Assembly (NCBI RefSeq): GCF_001437055.1 | Contig: NZ_JQBW01000007.1 | Location: 1-57,195 of the forward strand | Length of the DNA stretch: 57,195 nt | Origin: Limosilactobacillus secaliphilus | GTDB lineage: Bacteria > Bacillota > Bacilli > Lactobacillales > Lactobacillaceae | Reading direction: 5' to 3' | Part shown: positions 30,601-38,701 of the stretch, one piece after another | Position numbering within the stretch: the stretch's first letter is position 1 | Layout of the letters: every line of letters begins with the position of its first letter | Notes under the pieces: model-generated | Seen by the model: the letters and a program-made list of their open reading frames with translations, nothing else | What the model was told of the DNA's origin: nothing | Databases searched by the model: none | Made by a program: the position numbers and the translations under genes

Positions 30601-33600
30601 CGGTGGTTAACTCAACAATGTAGTTGCCAACATTAACCGGAGCAGTTGTCAAAGCACTGCCAGTCTTGTGGCCTGCACTATCTGTCTTGTACCAAACGTA
30701 ATCAGTACCGGCCGTTAAAGCAAAGTCCGTACTGGTGGTGCCTGGTGCGTTAAAGCCTTCAGTTGGGTTGTAGCTAAATTGATAGTTACTAATTGCACTG
30801 CCATCGTAAGTCTTAGTAGCATCCCCACCAAACTTAATCGTGGCATCAGCCTTGGTAATGGTGAATGTACCAAAGCCAGCAGTATCAACATTGTAGCTGT
30901 AGTGGGTTGGGTCGAGTGCGCTGATCGCATCCTTGCCCTGCTTGCTCAACTGAATGTGGTATTGGCCCACATTTGTTGGATCTTGGCTTGGAGCAAATTC
31001 CAAATCACCAGATTGCAAGGTATAAGTCTTACCGTTGCCTAAAGTGATTTGGTAATCGTCAACGACAATATCATTCTGGCCATAAGCAGTACCTTTGTAA
31101 GTTTCACTCTGTCCGCCACTGACATTTGAAAGGGTAACCTTAACGCCACTTGCCTTTTGAATCTTGTAAGTAGCTAAGGCGTCATTGACCCAATCATAGT
31201 TATTAGTAGCAGATTGCAGTTTAGTAAATCCGGTATCACTTAAGCCAATCGAGTATTGTCCTAAGTCGGTTGGTTCCGTGGTCATCTTCGTACCATCAAA
31301 GGTGAAGTCACCAGCGGCAACTGACAGAGTAACGCCACTTGGCAGGGTCAGGGTTTGACCATTGTTAGTGGAAATCGTTGGTAAGAACTTGCCAGCATCG
31401 AATTGGTTAGCTTCGCCGTTGTAATCAACTGTTTGACCGACGCCATTAGCAAATTTAACCGTCGCCGTGGCCTTGTTGATGACGTAAGAACCGGTGCCTG
31501 TGATGTCATCATCCGTCCAGGTCAAGTTAGCAGCGTTAACAGCTTTGATCTTATCCTTACCCGTGTCAGTCAATTCAACAACGTAAGTGCCGGCATCGAC
31601 TGGCGCAGTTGTTATAGCAGAACCAGTCTTATGACCTTCACCATCAGTCTTGTACCAAACATAATCGGTACCAGCAGTCAAAGCAGGATTCTCAGAAGCT
31701 GAAACACCAGGAGCAGTAATCTTAACCGTTGGTGCGTACCCACTGATTGCACTACCGTCATAAGTCTTGGCGCCATTACCAGAGAATGTGGCCGAAGCGG
31801 AAGCCTTAGCAATCTTGAACGTACCTTCACCTGCATTGAACTTGCTGAAGTCGAAGCTAAAGTTAGTCGGATCAGCAGCATTTAAGTGATCCTTCCCGGC
31901 TTGACTTAATTCAACATGGTAAGTTCCAACATTTGTGGCATCCGTGCTTGGAACGAATTCCAAGTCACCGGCTTGCAGAGTGTAAGTAAAACCAGTTGGC
32001 AATGTCAGCTTGTAGTTACTTACATTGATGTCGGTATTACCATAAGCAGAACCCTTGTAGGTTTCACTTTGACCATCACCAACATTAGCTAATGAAACAG
32101 TACTATCACTATTCTTTTGAATCGTGTAGGTACCAAGTGAACCATCAGCCCAGTCGTAGTTGGTAGTGTCGGTCTTGATCTTGCCCAAACCACTAGCACT
32201 GAGGTAAACGTGGTAGGTCCCAACAACTGAAGGTGCCGTAATTTCATTACCACGCGCATCGGTAAAGATAAAGTCACTAGCAACAAAGTGAGTAGTAGTT
32301 GGAATATTCCAGTTAATATTGTTGTTAGTAGCAACACTTGGCGTAAAGTTAGCAGCTGTAATCGTTGCAACCTGTCCATCATAATCTTTCGTTTGACTAC
32401 CAGTCAGGTTAATGGTTGCCTTAGCCTTCCTGATTGTGTAGCCATAGTCACCAGTTACGGCAGAGAAGCTGTAGTTCTTGTTAGCAGTTTGCAATGCTTG
32501 TAAACCACGAGCATTTAACTTAATCGTGTAAGTCCCCGCATCGGTTGGTGCACTAGTTAATTTAGTGGCACCTTGGTACCAGTCAAAATCACTGGCAGTT
32601 AAAGTACTTGTATCTAGGTGTTGACCAGTAACTAAGCCACTGCCACTCAGACTATTCTTCAACGTATCCAGACTAACTGAAGCCGGATCACCGTCATAAG
32701 TCTTTTCACCAGAATGATCCTGGTTAACTGTAATTGCTAATTGCTTAATCTTAAAGTCAGCAGTACCAGTAACACTGGTTGGAATGTTAACATTGCTTGC
32801 TTCAGCCAAGCCCTTGCCTGCAATTCCATCGATAAAGCTCTTCAAGTGAGCCTTACCAGTTGCCGTCAAGTCAAAGGAAATCGTGTAGTTGCCAGCATCA
32901 GTTGGTGCCGTATGACCAGTTGTATTCCAAGTGTAATCGCCAGCTTGCAAAGTGTAGTCATGATCACTAGTAGTTCCTGGAATCGTGATTTTTACTTTGA
33001 TATTGCCACTATTAACATTACTCAACTCAGCAGCCTGACCGTTATAAGTCATGCTTGCGTGGCCGGCTAAGGTAGCCGTTGCAGTGGCCGCTTCAACAAC
33101 ATAAGTCTTGATGCCACTAAAGTTAGTAGCTGGCCAAGTAATATTACCGTTATCCTTATTAGCTTCAATAAGATTGTTGCGTCCAGCGTTGCTTAACTTC
33201 ACTTGGTAAGTACCAACGGCGGTTGGCACAGAAGTAGACCACGTCCGACCGTTGTCGCTAGAGAATTCTAGATCGCCAGCTTGCAGAATGTAGCTTGGTG
33301 TGAAGCCATGAATTACAGCTGGATCAGTCGTCAAGGTGACACTGTAATGAGTGTAGTAGTCTGGATCAGCATTACCGAACGTGATTGTCCGTGAACCGTT
33401 TAAGACTACTGAACCCTTGGCTGTCTTGATCTCATAGCTGTAATCGTTTTGGTCAGCCTTGATCGAGAGACTGTAGTTAGTGTTCTTAGCTTGCAAAGCA
33501 GCCAAACCAGCGGCGTTCAACTTAATCGTGTAAGTGCCATGATTGGTTGGTGCACTAGTTAATTTAGTTGTGCCATCGTACCAGTCAAAGTCACTGACAG

Positions 33601-36600
33601 TTAAAGTGCTTGTATCTAAGCTTTGACCACTTACTAAACCACTACAACTGATCTTGTTCTTCAATTGAGCAAGTGGTGTCTCAACTCGATTGCCATTGTA
33701 GGTAACAGTTGTTGAACCAGTTAATGAAACGATAGCTGCCTTCTTGTTAACTGTAAAGGTTGCAGTACCACTCATAGCCGAATCAGCAATACCAACGTTG
33801 CCCTTCCAAGTTGAATCTGCAGCAATCTGAGCTTTCAAGTGTGCCAGTACATTAACCTTGTTCAATGACAAGGTGTAGCTGCCTTGGTCAGTTGGTGCAG
33901 AACCAGTTGTCCAAGTGTAGTCACCATCTTGTAAAGTGTAAGAAATCTTTTTGTCGCTATTTGGAATAGCAATCGTGACAGTAATGTTGCCGCCGTTGTT
34001 CAGATCAGCGGTGGAAACAGCTAAACCGTTGTAGTCACGATTGTTCTCACCAGACAACTTAGCGGTTGCGGCTGCTTCGGTAATCTTGTAACTGCCTGTG
34101 CCAGAAATAACGGCATTAGCCCAATCAAGGTTGTCACTATTAGCAGTTGCGGCCTTGATCTTATTTTTGCCAGCATCAGTTAATTCAATGGTGTAATCAC
34201 CAGCATCAACAGGTGCAGTGGTGTATTTATGACTGCCCTTAGTCCAGACATAATCTGTACCAGCAGTTAAACTAATTGGATCATTACCAGCGTTTGGTGC
34301 ATCAGTGATCGCTAAGCCAATTTGAGTGCTGTAATCAGAACTACTTAAAGCTGATCCGTCATAAGTCTTAGAACCTGTACCTTGGAAGGTAACGTGTGGT
34401 GTAGCTTTAGTAATCTTGTAAACCACATATGAAGTCTTCGGATCATACTTCCAAGTGAAGTTAGAATCAAGGTTCTTAAATTTATCAAGACCCTGTTTAT
34501 TCAAAACGATATGGTAAGTTCCAACATTGACTGGCTTATCGGTAAGAATATTGCCATTCGTGCTAGCAAACGAGAAGTCGCTGCTATCAAGCGTTACATT
34601 TTCAGCACCAGTCGGCCAAGTTAAAAGATCATTACTCTTCTGAATATTATGAGTTATACCACTTGGAATAACTGTATTAGCAGAATCACCAGTGTAAGTT
34701 TGATCAACTTCATCATGACTAATGGTGATTGTTCCAGAATTCTTAATGTAGGTTACGTCAACAGTGGTATCGGCAGTATCTGGTGTAACTGTTGCTTCAG
34801 TAACGCTTGTCGCTACATTTCCATCAACAAGCGCGGTGTACCCTGATTTCATAACGTTATATTCAGCCCAGGTACCTGTTGGAATACCATCTCTATCAGT
34901 TGATTTATGATTCCAGACATTATCACCAGGAACAAAATGATAAGCATCATCCTTTAAACCACCAAGTACAACGGCCGTGTCATCATTATTTAATCGAGCT
35001 TCACGATTGAAAGTAACCTTTTGTGCAACAGAATGAACAGTACCATCCGGATCAGTAATGTTAATCGTTCTCGTAACCGTCTTATTTAAAAGTGACTTTG
35101 GTACATAGAAAGTAGTCAACTCATTCCGGAAATACCATGTTGGATCAGTAGCATTAGTAAACTGGTTATTATTAGTATTGCCATCTTTATAAGATGGGGC
35201 ACCAAATGTATCGCTATTAAAGCTCCCGTCTTCTCTAAACTTTACAGGCTCATAATCAGTTAAGTATGGGATTTTGATATTCCACGAATTTTTGCCGTTG
35301 TTGGATGCAATTCCGGTCCACAAGTCTTTGCCAGAAATAACGGTAAAGCCTGGCGTAGATGTATCACCAGCTGTAGAATCCCACTTCCAGCCGCTATAAG
35401 TTGCTTCCCATTTGCTTGGATCGGTACTGCCATTGGTTGCAAAACCACTAGCATCCTTTTTATACCAAACCTTGATTTGGGCATAGGATTGCTTAGTGCC
35501 ATCTGGCAGAGTTACAACATCAGCATCACTATAGCTGTTTGGATCATTGATGTCACCGTTGACGTATTTCTTAAAGTGTTCAGTGATGGTTCGACCTTCA
35601 GTCTGTTCAGCCGGAATATAGTAAATAGTGTGTTCTGGAGTACCTTCATAAACAGTTGAGGCGTCAGTATAAGCAATGGAATTCTTGCTACTATCTGTCG
35701 TTCCCGTACTGTTGTAGCTCGGGAAGACAAAATTATTGGCTGGAACAGTAGATTGTTGACCATTCTTGTTCTTCGTCCAGTCACCGTTTAAGTATGCTTT
35801 ATAGCCATCTATTGTTGGCACTTCAGCTTCAACTGGATTCCATGAAGTTGGCAAACTTGTCCAAGTTCCTGATACAACTTTATAGCCATTGCTAAATCCA
35901 TCTGCATTGTAACTACTATCAAAAAGCCATGGTGCGGTATCAACCATCTTGTTAGTTACTAAGTCAGTATCACCAGTTCTCTTGTAGTAAACATCAAGAA
36001 CGGCATCATCATGAGCCTTTTGACCAGCATGTTCACCAGCACCATAAACATAATGAACCGTAATTTGACGGGTTTCATATTGGGTAGTTTCACCATGTTG
36101 ATGAACTAACTTAATTTGAACAAGCGTCGGTTTAGCACTATCGGTTGACTGATCCAAGAATGTAATGCTTGTTGGAATAGTCTGACCAGTTGCCAATTCA
36201 TAATGAGTTGGAACATCTAACCCACTGATAGTCACATTTTGGCCGGCTTTACCTGAAACAGTAACTGGTGAACCAACTGTTGAATCGTTATTATCAGTAT
36301 CAACAAATTGGTATTGAATATAGCGAGTCTCAGTACCTTCATTAATTGTAAACTTAGCAGAACCACCAACAGCATTTTCGGCAAATTTAACGTTCGATAC
36401 TTCGTTGCCTTGTGCATCAGTACCGGAACCAGCTTCTGATTCAATCAAGCTCTTGACCCGGCTAATACCAGTCGTACTTAATTTAAGTTTGTAAGGTGTC
36501 GTACTTGCATCCACTGGTGCATGACCATCACTCGTATCCCAAACATAATCATTGGCTGTTAAAATGATTGTCTTTTGTGCATCTGTAACACCTGGGAAGC

Positions 36601-38503
36601 TGACGGTTACCTTAATGTCACCATTTCTGCTGTTAATTTCATCTAAAGTTACAGCTGCTCCATCATAAGTCTTACTGCTAGATCCACCAAGAGTTGCAGT
36701 AGCGTCAGCTTGGGTAATGGTGTAAGTTGCTTGACCGCCAACTCCATTATCTTCAAAGGTAATATTTTGAGTTGTGCCATCTAAGCCATAGCCTGCAGCT
36801 TGAACCAATTTATCCTTCAGACTGCTAATCAAGCTATCTTTTAACTTGATATAGTAAGTACCCACATTAGTCGGAGCTGAATCCAGTTTCTTCAGTGTTC
36901 CATCAGAATTCTCAGTGTACCAATCAACATCTGTAGGTTGAACATTGGCACTTTGGAAGTCTGGATAATTGGTGTTGAAGTAAATAGTATTATTACCACT
37001 CTCAACGTAAGGTGGAATATTGTTAATACTTTGGGCTGAACCGGTGTAAACACCAGAGCCTTCCCCACCTAAAATAAACTTAACCTTTTCTTGGTTAATC
37101 TTAAATTGAGCGTAGCTATCATCACTAAATGAGCTAGTAGACCACTTTAAACTGTTGAAGTACTTGTCACCTAGCTTACTCTTCAGCCAATTTTGAATGT
37201 TTTGCTTACCAGTATCATTGATCTTCAAATAGTAAGTTCCGACACCAGTTGGCTTACCGTTTGAACCTTCAAGACTGTTATTGTAGGCAACATAATTATT
37301 ACCACTCTTGGTGTACCAGCTGTAATCACCATCAACTAAGGCGTAAGTATAACTAGTATCATTTGCCTTACCATCATTACCTGGGAAAGTAAACGTTACC
37401 TTAATTGGGTCACTACTACTGCCATTCTTCAAATCGTCAGTAGAAACAACATGGCCGTTGTAATCACGTTCACCCTTACCATTTAAAGTAGCAGTAACAT
37501 CTGCCTCAGTGATCGTGTAGTCCATCGGCGTGTTTTCGAATGTCTTCCCAGCGTTAACGCTCTTTAAACGGTTAAAACCGGTTGGTGAAAGTTCAAACTT
37601 ATAGCTACCTACATAAATTGGTGCTTTGGTCAACGGACCACCAGTACTATCAAGCCATTCAATGTCAGCATTAGACAAATCAGTTGGGATCGTCAAAGCA
37701 CTACCATTTGAGTCCTTTAAGACCATGCTGCCATTCTTTAATTCATTTACAATTTGACCAGTAGTTACAGCTTGATTGTCAAATTGCTTGCTTTGTGGTG
37801 ATGTGTAAATACCACTAACGATGTTAATTGGCACATTGACCATGTAATAGCCATCGGGTTCACCATTGCCACGTTCCTTGGTGTACTTAACCATTACATA
37901 GATATTGTTATTAGTATCAGCACTGGCAATATCGCTATCTTTTAGAGCACGGTAACCAGTTACCGGAATGCCTTCAAGGGTGTGCTTGCCAACACTAGCA
38001 TCCTTAACTACCCAGTAGTAGTCTTGCTGATAAGTACCTAACAGCGACTCAGCTAAATTAGTTAATTGGCCTTTAGCAGATGTACTGTTAAATGCACCCA
38101 TATCTTTAGCAACAAAGGTTGGGGCAGTAGTATTTTTGTTTTCTGGTGGATAAATACGTACTGGGATTACTGGGGTTTTATCACCATTTGACCGATACAG
38201 CTGTGAACCATCAGTGAACATAATCTTCATACCAGGCCATACAATATAGTACTTATTCCCTTGGGAATCAGTTGTATTTATTGTACCTGGAAAACTATGT
38301 GCCATTGCAGTTTCAAAACGATCAACACTGCGAATATATTTATCAATTGTGGCTTGGCTTACTCCAGCTTTCCAGTGAACTTCATGAATGTTGCATCCCC
38401 AAGTCAACTCATATTGCGGTTCAATATCTTTATTATTAGTAACTGTATGTGAGACCATGTAATCAAGATCATTATAGAGTTGAACACCCATCTGGTCAGC
38501 CAT
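18629..38503 (-). CDS. giant LPXTG adhesin with MBG/YDG repeats, main part (6,624 codons from first ATG after the stop)
   Basis: The frame continues that of 38702-41101; only a TGA at 38702-38704 separates them, and the 66 codons from 38701 to 38504 are open and protein-like (VYDQNGTALDASHQYD). From the N-terminal side the part holds about four YDG-type units (37.8-36.3 kb), a mucin-binding-like region (36.3-34.7 kb), about 44 more YDG/MBG-like units (34.7-20.6 kb), a second mucin-binding-like region (VIVHYQDVNG, 20.6-19.1 kb), a TSP/SNPSNP linker, and LPQTGNKDD with a hydrophobic segment and RKRRRDNQ. Each unit is about 90-110 residues with a KTYDG-like start, a central YTLxAGDYxW and an end like TYTVxLTxxGxxKI. 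Such proteins bind mucus or host glycans in lactobacilli. Without its signal peptide this part cannot be exported, so it is non-functional unless the stop is suppressed or erroneous. Confidence 0.9.
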   Translation of the reverse strand: MADQMGVQLYNDLDYMVSHTVTNNKDIEPQYELTWGCNIHEVHWKAGVSQATIDKYIRSVDRFETAMAHSFPGTINTTDSQGNKYYIVWPGMKIMFTDGSQLYRSNGDKTPVIPVRIYPPENKNTTAPTFVAKDMGAFNSTSAKGQLTNLAESLLGTYQQDYYWVVKDASVGKHTLEGIPVTGYRALKDSDIASADTNNNIYVMVKYTKERGNGEPDGYYMVNVPINIVSGIYTSPQSKQFDNQAVTTGQIVNELKNGSMVLKDSNGSALTIPTDLSNADIEWLDSTGGPLTKAPIYVGSYKFELSPTGFNRLKSVNAGKTFENTPMDYTITEADVTATLNGKGERDYNGHVVSTDDLKNGSSSDPIKVTFTFPGNDGKANDTSYTYALVDGDYSWYTKSGNNYVAYNNSLEGSNGKPTGVGTYYLKINDTGKQNIQNWLKSKLGDKYFNSLKWSTSSFSDDSYAQFKINQEKVKFILGGEGSGVYTGSAQSINNIPPYVESGNNTIYFNTNYPDFQSANVQPTDVDWYTENSDGTLKKLDSAPTNVGTYYIKLKDSLISSLKDKLVQAAGYGLDGTTQNITFEDNGVGGQATYTITQADATATLGGSSSKTYDGAAVTLDEINSRNGDIKVTVSFPGVTDAQKTIILTANDYVWDTSDGHAPVDASTTPYKLKLSTTGISRVKSLIESEAGSGTDAQGNEVSNVKFAENAVGGSAKFTINEGTETRYIQYQFVDTDNNDSTVGSPVTVSGKAGQNVTISGLDVPTHYELATGQTIPTSITFLDQSTDSAKPTLVQIKLVHQHGETTQYETRQITVHYVYGAGEHAGQKAHDDAVLDVYYKRTGDTDLVTNKMVDTAPWLFDSSYNADGFSNGYKVVSGTWTSLPTSWNPVEAEVPTIDGYKAYLNGDWTKNKNGQQSTVPANNFVFPSYNSTGTTDSSKNSIAYTDASTVYEGTPEHTIYYIPAEQTEGRTITEHFKKYVNGDINDPNSYSDADVVTLPDGTKQSYAQIKVWYKKDASGFATNGSTDPSKWEATYSGWKWDSTAGDTSTPGFTVISGKDLWTGIASNNGKNSWNIKIPYLTDYEPVKFREDGSFNSDTFGAPSYKDGNTNNNQFTNATDPTWYFRNELTTFYVPKSLLNKTVTRTINITDPDGTVHSVAQKVTFNREARLNNDDTAVVLGGLKDDAYHFVPGDNVWNHKSTDRDGIPTGTWAEYNVMKSGYTALVDGNVATSVTEATVTPDTADTTVDVTYIKNSGTITISHDEVDQTYTGDSANTVIPSGITHNIQKSNDLLTWPTGAENVTLDSSDFSFASTNGNILTDKPVNVGTYHIVLNKQGLDKFKNLDSNFTWKYDPKTSYVVYKITKATPHVTFQGTGSKTYDGSALSSSDYSTQIGLAITDAPNAGNDPISLTAGTDYVWTKGSHKYTTAPVDAGDYTIELTDAGKNKIKAATANSDNLDWANAVISGTGSYKITEAAATAKLSGENNRDYNGLAVSTADLNNGGNITVTIAIPNSDKKISYTLQDGDYTWTTGSAPTDQGSYTLSLNKVNVLAHLKAQIAADSTWKGNVGIADSAMSGTATFTVNKKAAIVSLTGSTTVTYNGNRVETPLAQLKNKISCSGLVSGQSLDTSTLTVSDFDWYDGTTKLTSAPTNHGTYTIKLNAAGLAALQAKNTNYSLSIKADQNDYSYEIKTAKGSVVLNGSRTITFGNADPDYYTHYSVTLTTDPAVIHGFTPSYILQAGDLEFSSDNGRTWSTSVPTAVGTYQVKLSNAGRNNLIEANKDNGNITWPATNFSGIKTYVVEAATATATLAGHASMTYNGQAAELSNVNSGNIKVKITIPGTTSDHDYTLQAGDYTWNTTGHTAPTDAGNYTISFDLTATGKAHLKSFIDGIAGKGLAEASNVNIPTSVTGTADFKIKQLAITVNQDHSGEKTYDGDPASVSLDTLKNSLSGSGLVTGQHLDTSTLTASDFDWYQGATKLTSAPTDAGTYTIKLNARGLQALQTANKNYSFSAVTGDYGYTIRKAKATINLTGSQTKDYDGQVATITAANFTPSVATNNNINWNIPTTTHFVASDFIFTDARGNEITAPSVVGTYHVYLSASGLGKIKTDTTNYDWADGSLGTYTIQKNSDSTVSLANVGDGQSETYKGSAYGNTDINVSNYKLTLPTGFTYTLQAGDLEFVPSTDATNVGTYHVELSQAGKDHLNAADPTNFSFDFSKFNAGEGTFKIAKASASATFSGNGAKTYDGSAISGYAPTVKITAPGVSASENPALTAGTDYVWYKTDGEGHKTGSAITTAPVDAGTYVVELTDTGKDKIKAVNAANLTWTDDDITGTGSYVINKATATVKFANGVGQTVDYNGEANQFDAGKFLPTISTNNGQTLTLPSGVTLSVAAGDFTFDGTKMTTEPTDLGQYSIGLSDTGFTKLQSATNNYDWVNDALATYKIQKASGVKVTLSNVSGGQSETYKGTAYGQNDIVVDDYQITLGNGKTYTLQSGDLEFAPSQDPTNVGQYHIQLSKQGKDAISALDPTHYSYNVDTAGFGTFTITKADATIKFGGDATKTYDGSAISNYQFSYNPTEGFNAPGTTSTDFALTAGTDYVWYKTDSAGHKTGSALTTAPVNVGNYIVELTTAGINKIKAINSSNLNWTTVTGSGKYDIAPASATATIAGSATVTYTGSPAVIDYGSASSPNYTVTLSNGQTYTLQAGDLDFVANDHTNANSAGYILELTQAGLDHIKAAAGTTNDNYTWTFDSTGSSAKLIVKKADATWALSGDNSSQYTKTYDGQAVSTVDTGMKVTLTYPDPAGNSHDYSFGTSDYEIKDAASAVVTEMKNAGTYTISLTESGINKIKAIQADNLNWSGSGQITVTINKKALTDVSFSGSDNKKYDGTAGTINANKAGNWQATGLVSGESFNATGLTNADFKWDGSTPTNAGNYQIVLNDDGLHKLQANNANYDFSKVTGHIAYTIDKANATINLAGSQTKNYDGSAATIDATNFTPSVSTDNGVNWTIPSTTTFDSSDFIFTNDQGRQITAPTAIGNYHVYLSASGLSKIKTDTTNYDWVDGSLGTYTIQKNSDSTVSLANVSDGQSETYKGSAYGNTDIDVSDYKLTLPTGFTYTLQAGDLEFVPSTDAKNVGTYHVELSQAGKDHLNAADPSHFSFDFSKFDAGQGTFKITKASASAAFSGNGSKTYDGSAISGYAPTVVITAPGVTAADNPALTAGTDYVWTKDGHTYTSAPVDADTYTVELTAAGKDKIKAVNAANLTWTDAEITGTGTYTITKATPHVAFQGAGSKTYDGSALSNSDYTTQIGLVITDAPNAGENPISLTAGTDYVWTKDGHTYTTAPVDAGTYTIKLTTAGEDKIKAAIANGDNLDWANAGISGTGTYTINKASASATFQGTGSKTYNGSALSSTDYTTPIGVTITAPNTATTITLTAGTDYVWIKDGHTYTTAPVDAGTYTIELTEAGKNKIKAVNADNLNWTNTDITGTGSYVINKATATVNFATGAGQTVDYSGETGKFDPSKFTPVISTNNGQALTLPSGVTLSVAAGDFTFNGTKLTTEPTDLGQYTIGLSDTGFAKLQSATDNYNWINAASAVYKIQKADGVAVTLANVNGGQSEVYKDAAYGDTDIDVSDYKITLGNGKTYTLRDGDLEFAPSQDPTNVGQYHIQLSKQGKDAINALDPDHYSYNVDSAGFGTFTITKATPTVTFHGVGEKVFDGKPISSYTTPIGVTITAPGNPTITLDAGDYQFVASDGTVYAGNDAPVNVGDYKIELTDDGKAKIHNNTDNAANLDWANTDLSGLTDGSYKITEAAATAKLSGENARGYNGSAVSTADLNNGGNITVTITIPNSDKTISYTLQDDDYTWTAGYAPTDQGSYTLSLNKDHILQNLKDAIAADSAWKNNVDIVASALSGTATFTINKKVATVSLAGSTSVTYNGNQVETPLAQLKDKISGNDLVSGHSLDLSGLTAADFDWYDASGNKLDNAPTDHGTYTIKLNNAGLTALKNKNTNYDLSINDDQNSYSYEIKTAKGSVALNGSRTITFGNADPDYYTHYSVTLTTDPAVIHGFTPSYTLQAGDLEFSSDNGRTWSTTVPTTVGTYQVKLSNVGRNNIIAANKDNGNIDWPATNFTGIKTYIVEAATATATLAGNASMTYDGQAAELSDVNSGNIQVNVTIPGTTGNHAYTLQAGDYTWNTTDHTAPTDAGDYTISFNLTATGKAHLKSFIDGIAGAGNVEIPTSVTGNADFKINPLGITVNQGNSGEKTYDSNPAAVSLDTLKNSLSGSGLVAGQNLDTSTLTASAFDWYQGATKLTGAPTNAGTYTIKLSAAGLQALQAANKNYSFSVVTGDYGYTIKQANATIKLDPTTNQQTATWDGNNISLDLTKFKPSITTDNSHQATIDVPSTLTLTVGDYQITQDGTVKTPKEPGTYTVELTEQGWQKVRDAIDGHDNYQWTSIGSGTLTVNKATASITLNGRASVTYTGSTAQIPYGRHYTVTLSNGKTYTLQAGDLEFTTGENPINVGDYTVKLSAQGLRNIQNTVDGAHYTYTYDGNTAVLTVTPATATATIIGEGSHGYNGSAASLSEGTYSVTLSNGLTYTLRAGDYNFVDNDGNVIAAPTNFGSYKVDLTPQGKAAIEALTAVGTKNNYDWSFNSTATFNVTAAKMAIIVEGEASKVYDNTNAAISADDIANGRVTLKWGNSSKPSDVDFTLTADDFEVVDAAGQPVKDVNFNSATNTTTKTYYIKLKDSVLRNIQKQTKNYEFSLGDTNAFYTIYARKAALTLSGSQTVNYGSPEKLDLNKFQVTLSNWQGSGSAPTITLQAGDLEIDLDGKEAYTGTNAGLPINVGRYTVKITDQLRSRLKNDPRFSDYDFCDGHAERNTNSLGSNSAPIDEAHEPAVYIVQPRQIQVTINGSQSVKYGSNNYNDPSIINNNGQYTLHFGNIASRDASYFNGYRLQTGDLTFVSTPGDVGSYQVKLTAAGIAHLKAISGIDPNNYDWDVNVADARADFNVSQMPVTITVSDKTGETGQSVVFGNSMTIDPNNYQVTITTEDGQNLTGWTPSAGDLQFAGATPVNVGDQYKVTLSAQGLQSIENKFGTKNYTYTSAGKGNFKVTPAEATITLAGSDSKTYDGQAGSPSASKYTLTLPNRFTYNLTDADLEFVDGNGNLISAPVDAGDYHVALKDSVLTAIKDQDGNDGKNYTWTVVDKDAKYSITKATATVDFANDHHSQTVDYNGQSQFNTDNFVPTITTNNGQTLSVPSGLSVADGDFEFIKNGETTGSTTEPLDVGSYQVKLTKHGLDKISNGHTSNYDWTNNALGTYTINAINITISGNGSQTATYDGTSFGNDSGLDLSQFKPALDANGVAVPTIPSSGENALTADDHTIKQGSTEVTAPTKSGSYDVYLNANGLAKLKKLSGNFTWPADSEIKVGTFTIEQTSAKAVLSGSNHKTYDGQAASTADLNNGGNILVKITVKVGNENKAFDYQLQDGDYTWDNGSTPINASGNAYTLSLNKDVILAHLKNKIDQADPSLKGNYNLTVDDLSGQASFKINQKSITVVQSGSDNKTYDETPGSVTLDQLLNGLTASGLVSGQSLNTNGLTLDDFSWSAMDHTNVGTYQISLTPAGITKLQNDNPNYSFTPTGSFTYTINAAQASATLSGLGEKTYDGQAVSDADVQKQDANNDIKVRFTIPGDSNPTDITLTANDFNWNGSATIPAGAGTYTLTLNDHGKQAIKDHFATNQNIKWTDASFTGSATYTINKANGTITLNGFDSKTFDNQATTSLDGTKYSITVNGVKHDLASGQYKIVDADGNEVSPKNVGTYYVVLTDLASFEDGNYSWTVNSNGTQFANQIGTYTITAASATATLSGHNSKAYDGHPVTVTEINHGGTIEVTMTIDGLDPVTCKLAAGDYDWVDASGNSITAPTNAGHYFIKLNSSSLTNLQDALNSEYGNGNVVVDSTLTNSGQAEFDIVKAAQVIVHYQDVNGLTEPAGGWSGAAGTALPHDQTIKGEAGTTFTFDPTTGDWNYSADHYILVGHSGVSTYPSSGTTTADGNYYVGDYYVYLKHGTHTVPADHPEDKAGLKESDLNSSVTRKITVNTPNTTPTVITQTVKFIRNAIVDEVTGQITYSDWTVTGPADLPAYTAPTVAGYTASPANVAKVTPVQGQTVDNVTINYTANDQTVAIKLVDDDNGGSQVGSTIVKTGTTGETIDLELTVPAHYKLAVGQTLPTSYQFTAAGDQSITIHLVHVKKKVDGNTPNEIPTGVDHDQLIQKIDRTIHNQLPTGTVTVTQVATITRSAMYDEVTGKLSDFGSWSEDTTGWQAYPVSVPGYTAHIYEKVGTGASTEISSIEAVTVKNGQKPVTIDITYSSTAEPTDTDRDIALPINYVLQGNNQIIKHEIVSGKMGETKTLTFDIPTGYHLVGTLPSTIYKFTSYDPAPLIITIAEDGPDNPTPPSTPTSPTSPTGPTSPTSPSNPSNPTSPTSPTSPSNPSNPTSPTSPTSPNNPSNPTNPTSPTSPSNPSNPTSPTNPSKPGQVTTPGTPGTSAHPQNPGQPGTAGESVPPSTHGNVTKGAHSSSAKGKLPQTGNKDDELSALGIALLGATSLLGFGRKRRRDNQ
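20560..34745 (-). repeat. array of about 44 YDG/MBG-like coding repeats
   Basis: Tandem units of roughly 270-330 bases, counted by hand from the KTYDG-like motif (48 in the whole gene, four of them before the first mucin-binding-like region). Units are not in simple tandem identity; instead, ordered multi-unit blocks recur. A run containing RDYNG, VTYNG, TITFGNADP, MTYNG and EKTYDG units occurs twice, about 7.0 kb apart. Another run (SQTKxYDG, QSETYKG, KTYDGSAIS, QTVDY, QSExYK) also recurs. The gene therefore grew by segmental duplication of blocks. Confidence 0.85.
33304..33443 (-). repeat. near-identical copy of 26281-26420 inside the adhesin
   Basis: Starting at AGCCATGAATTACAG the two stretches agree over about 140 bases with one visible difference (AAGGCT versus AAGACT). 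Similarity at a lower level extends over roughly 25.4-27.1 kb against 32.4-34.1 kb. The offset is about 7.02 kb. This is the most recent-looking part of the block duplication. Confidence 0.8.
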
Positions 38504-38701
38504 TGACTTAATCTTGATATTTACCGGGACAATTTGGTACCCATCATATACTTTTTGACCGTTTTCTAGTACTAAATTGCCATCTTTATCAGCCTTATAA
38601 TAGGTGACCTTAACATAGCCAGTAAAGGAAGTATGGCTCTTACTCCACTTAGTGTCATATTGGTGGCTCGCATCAAGTGCTGTCCCATTTTGGTCATAAA
38701 C

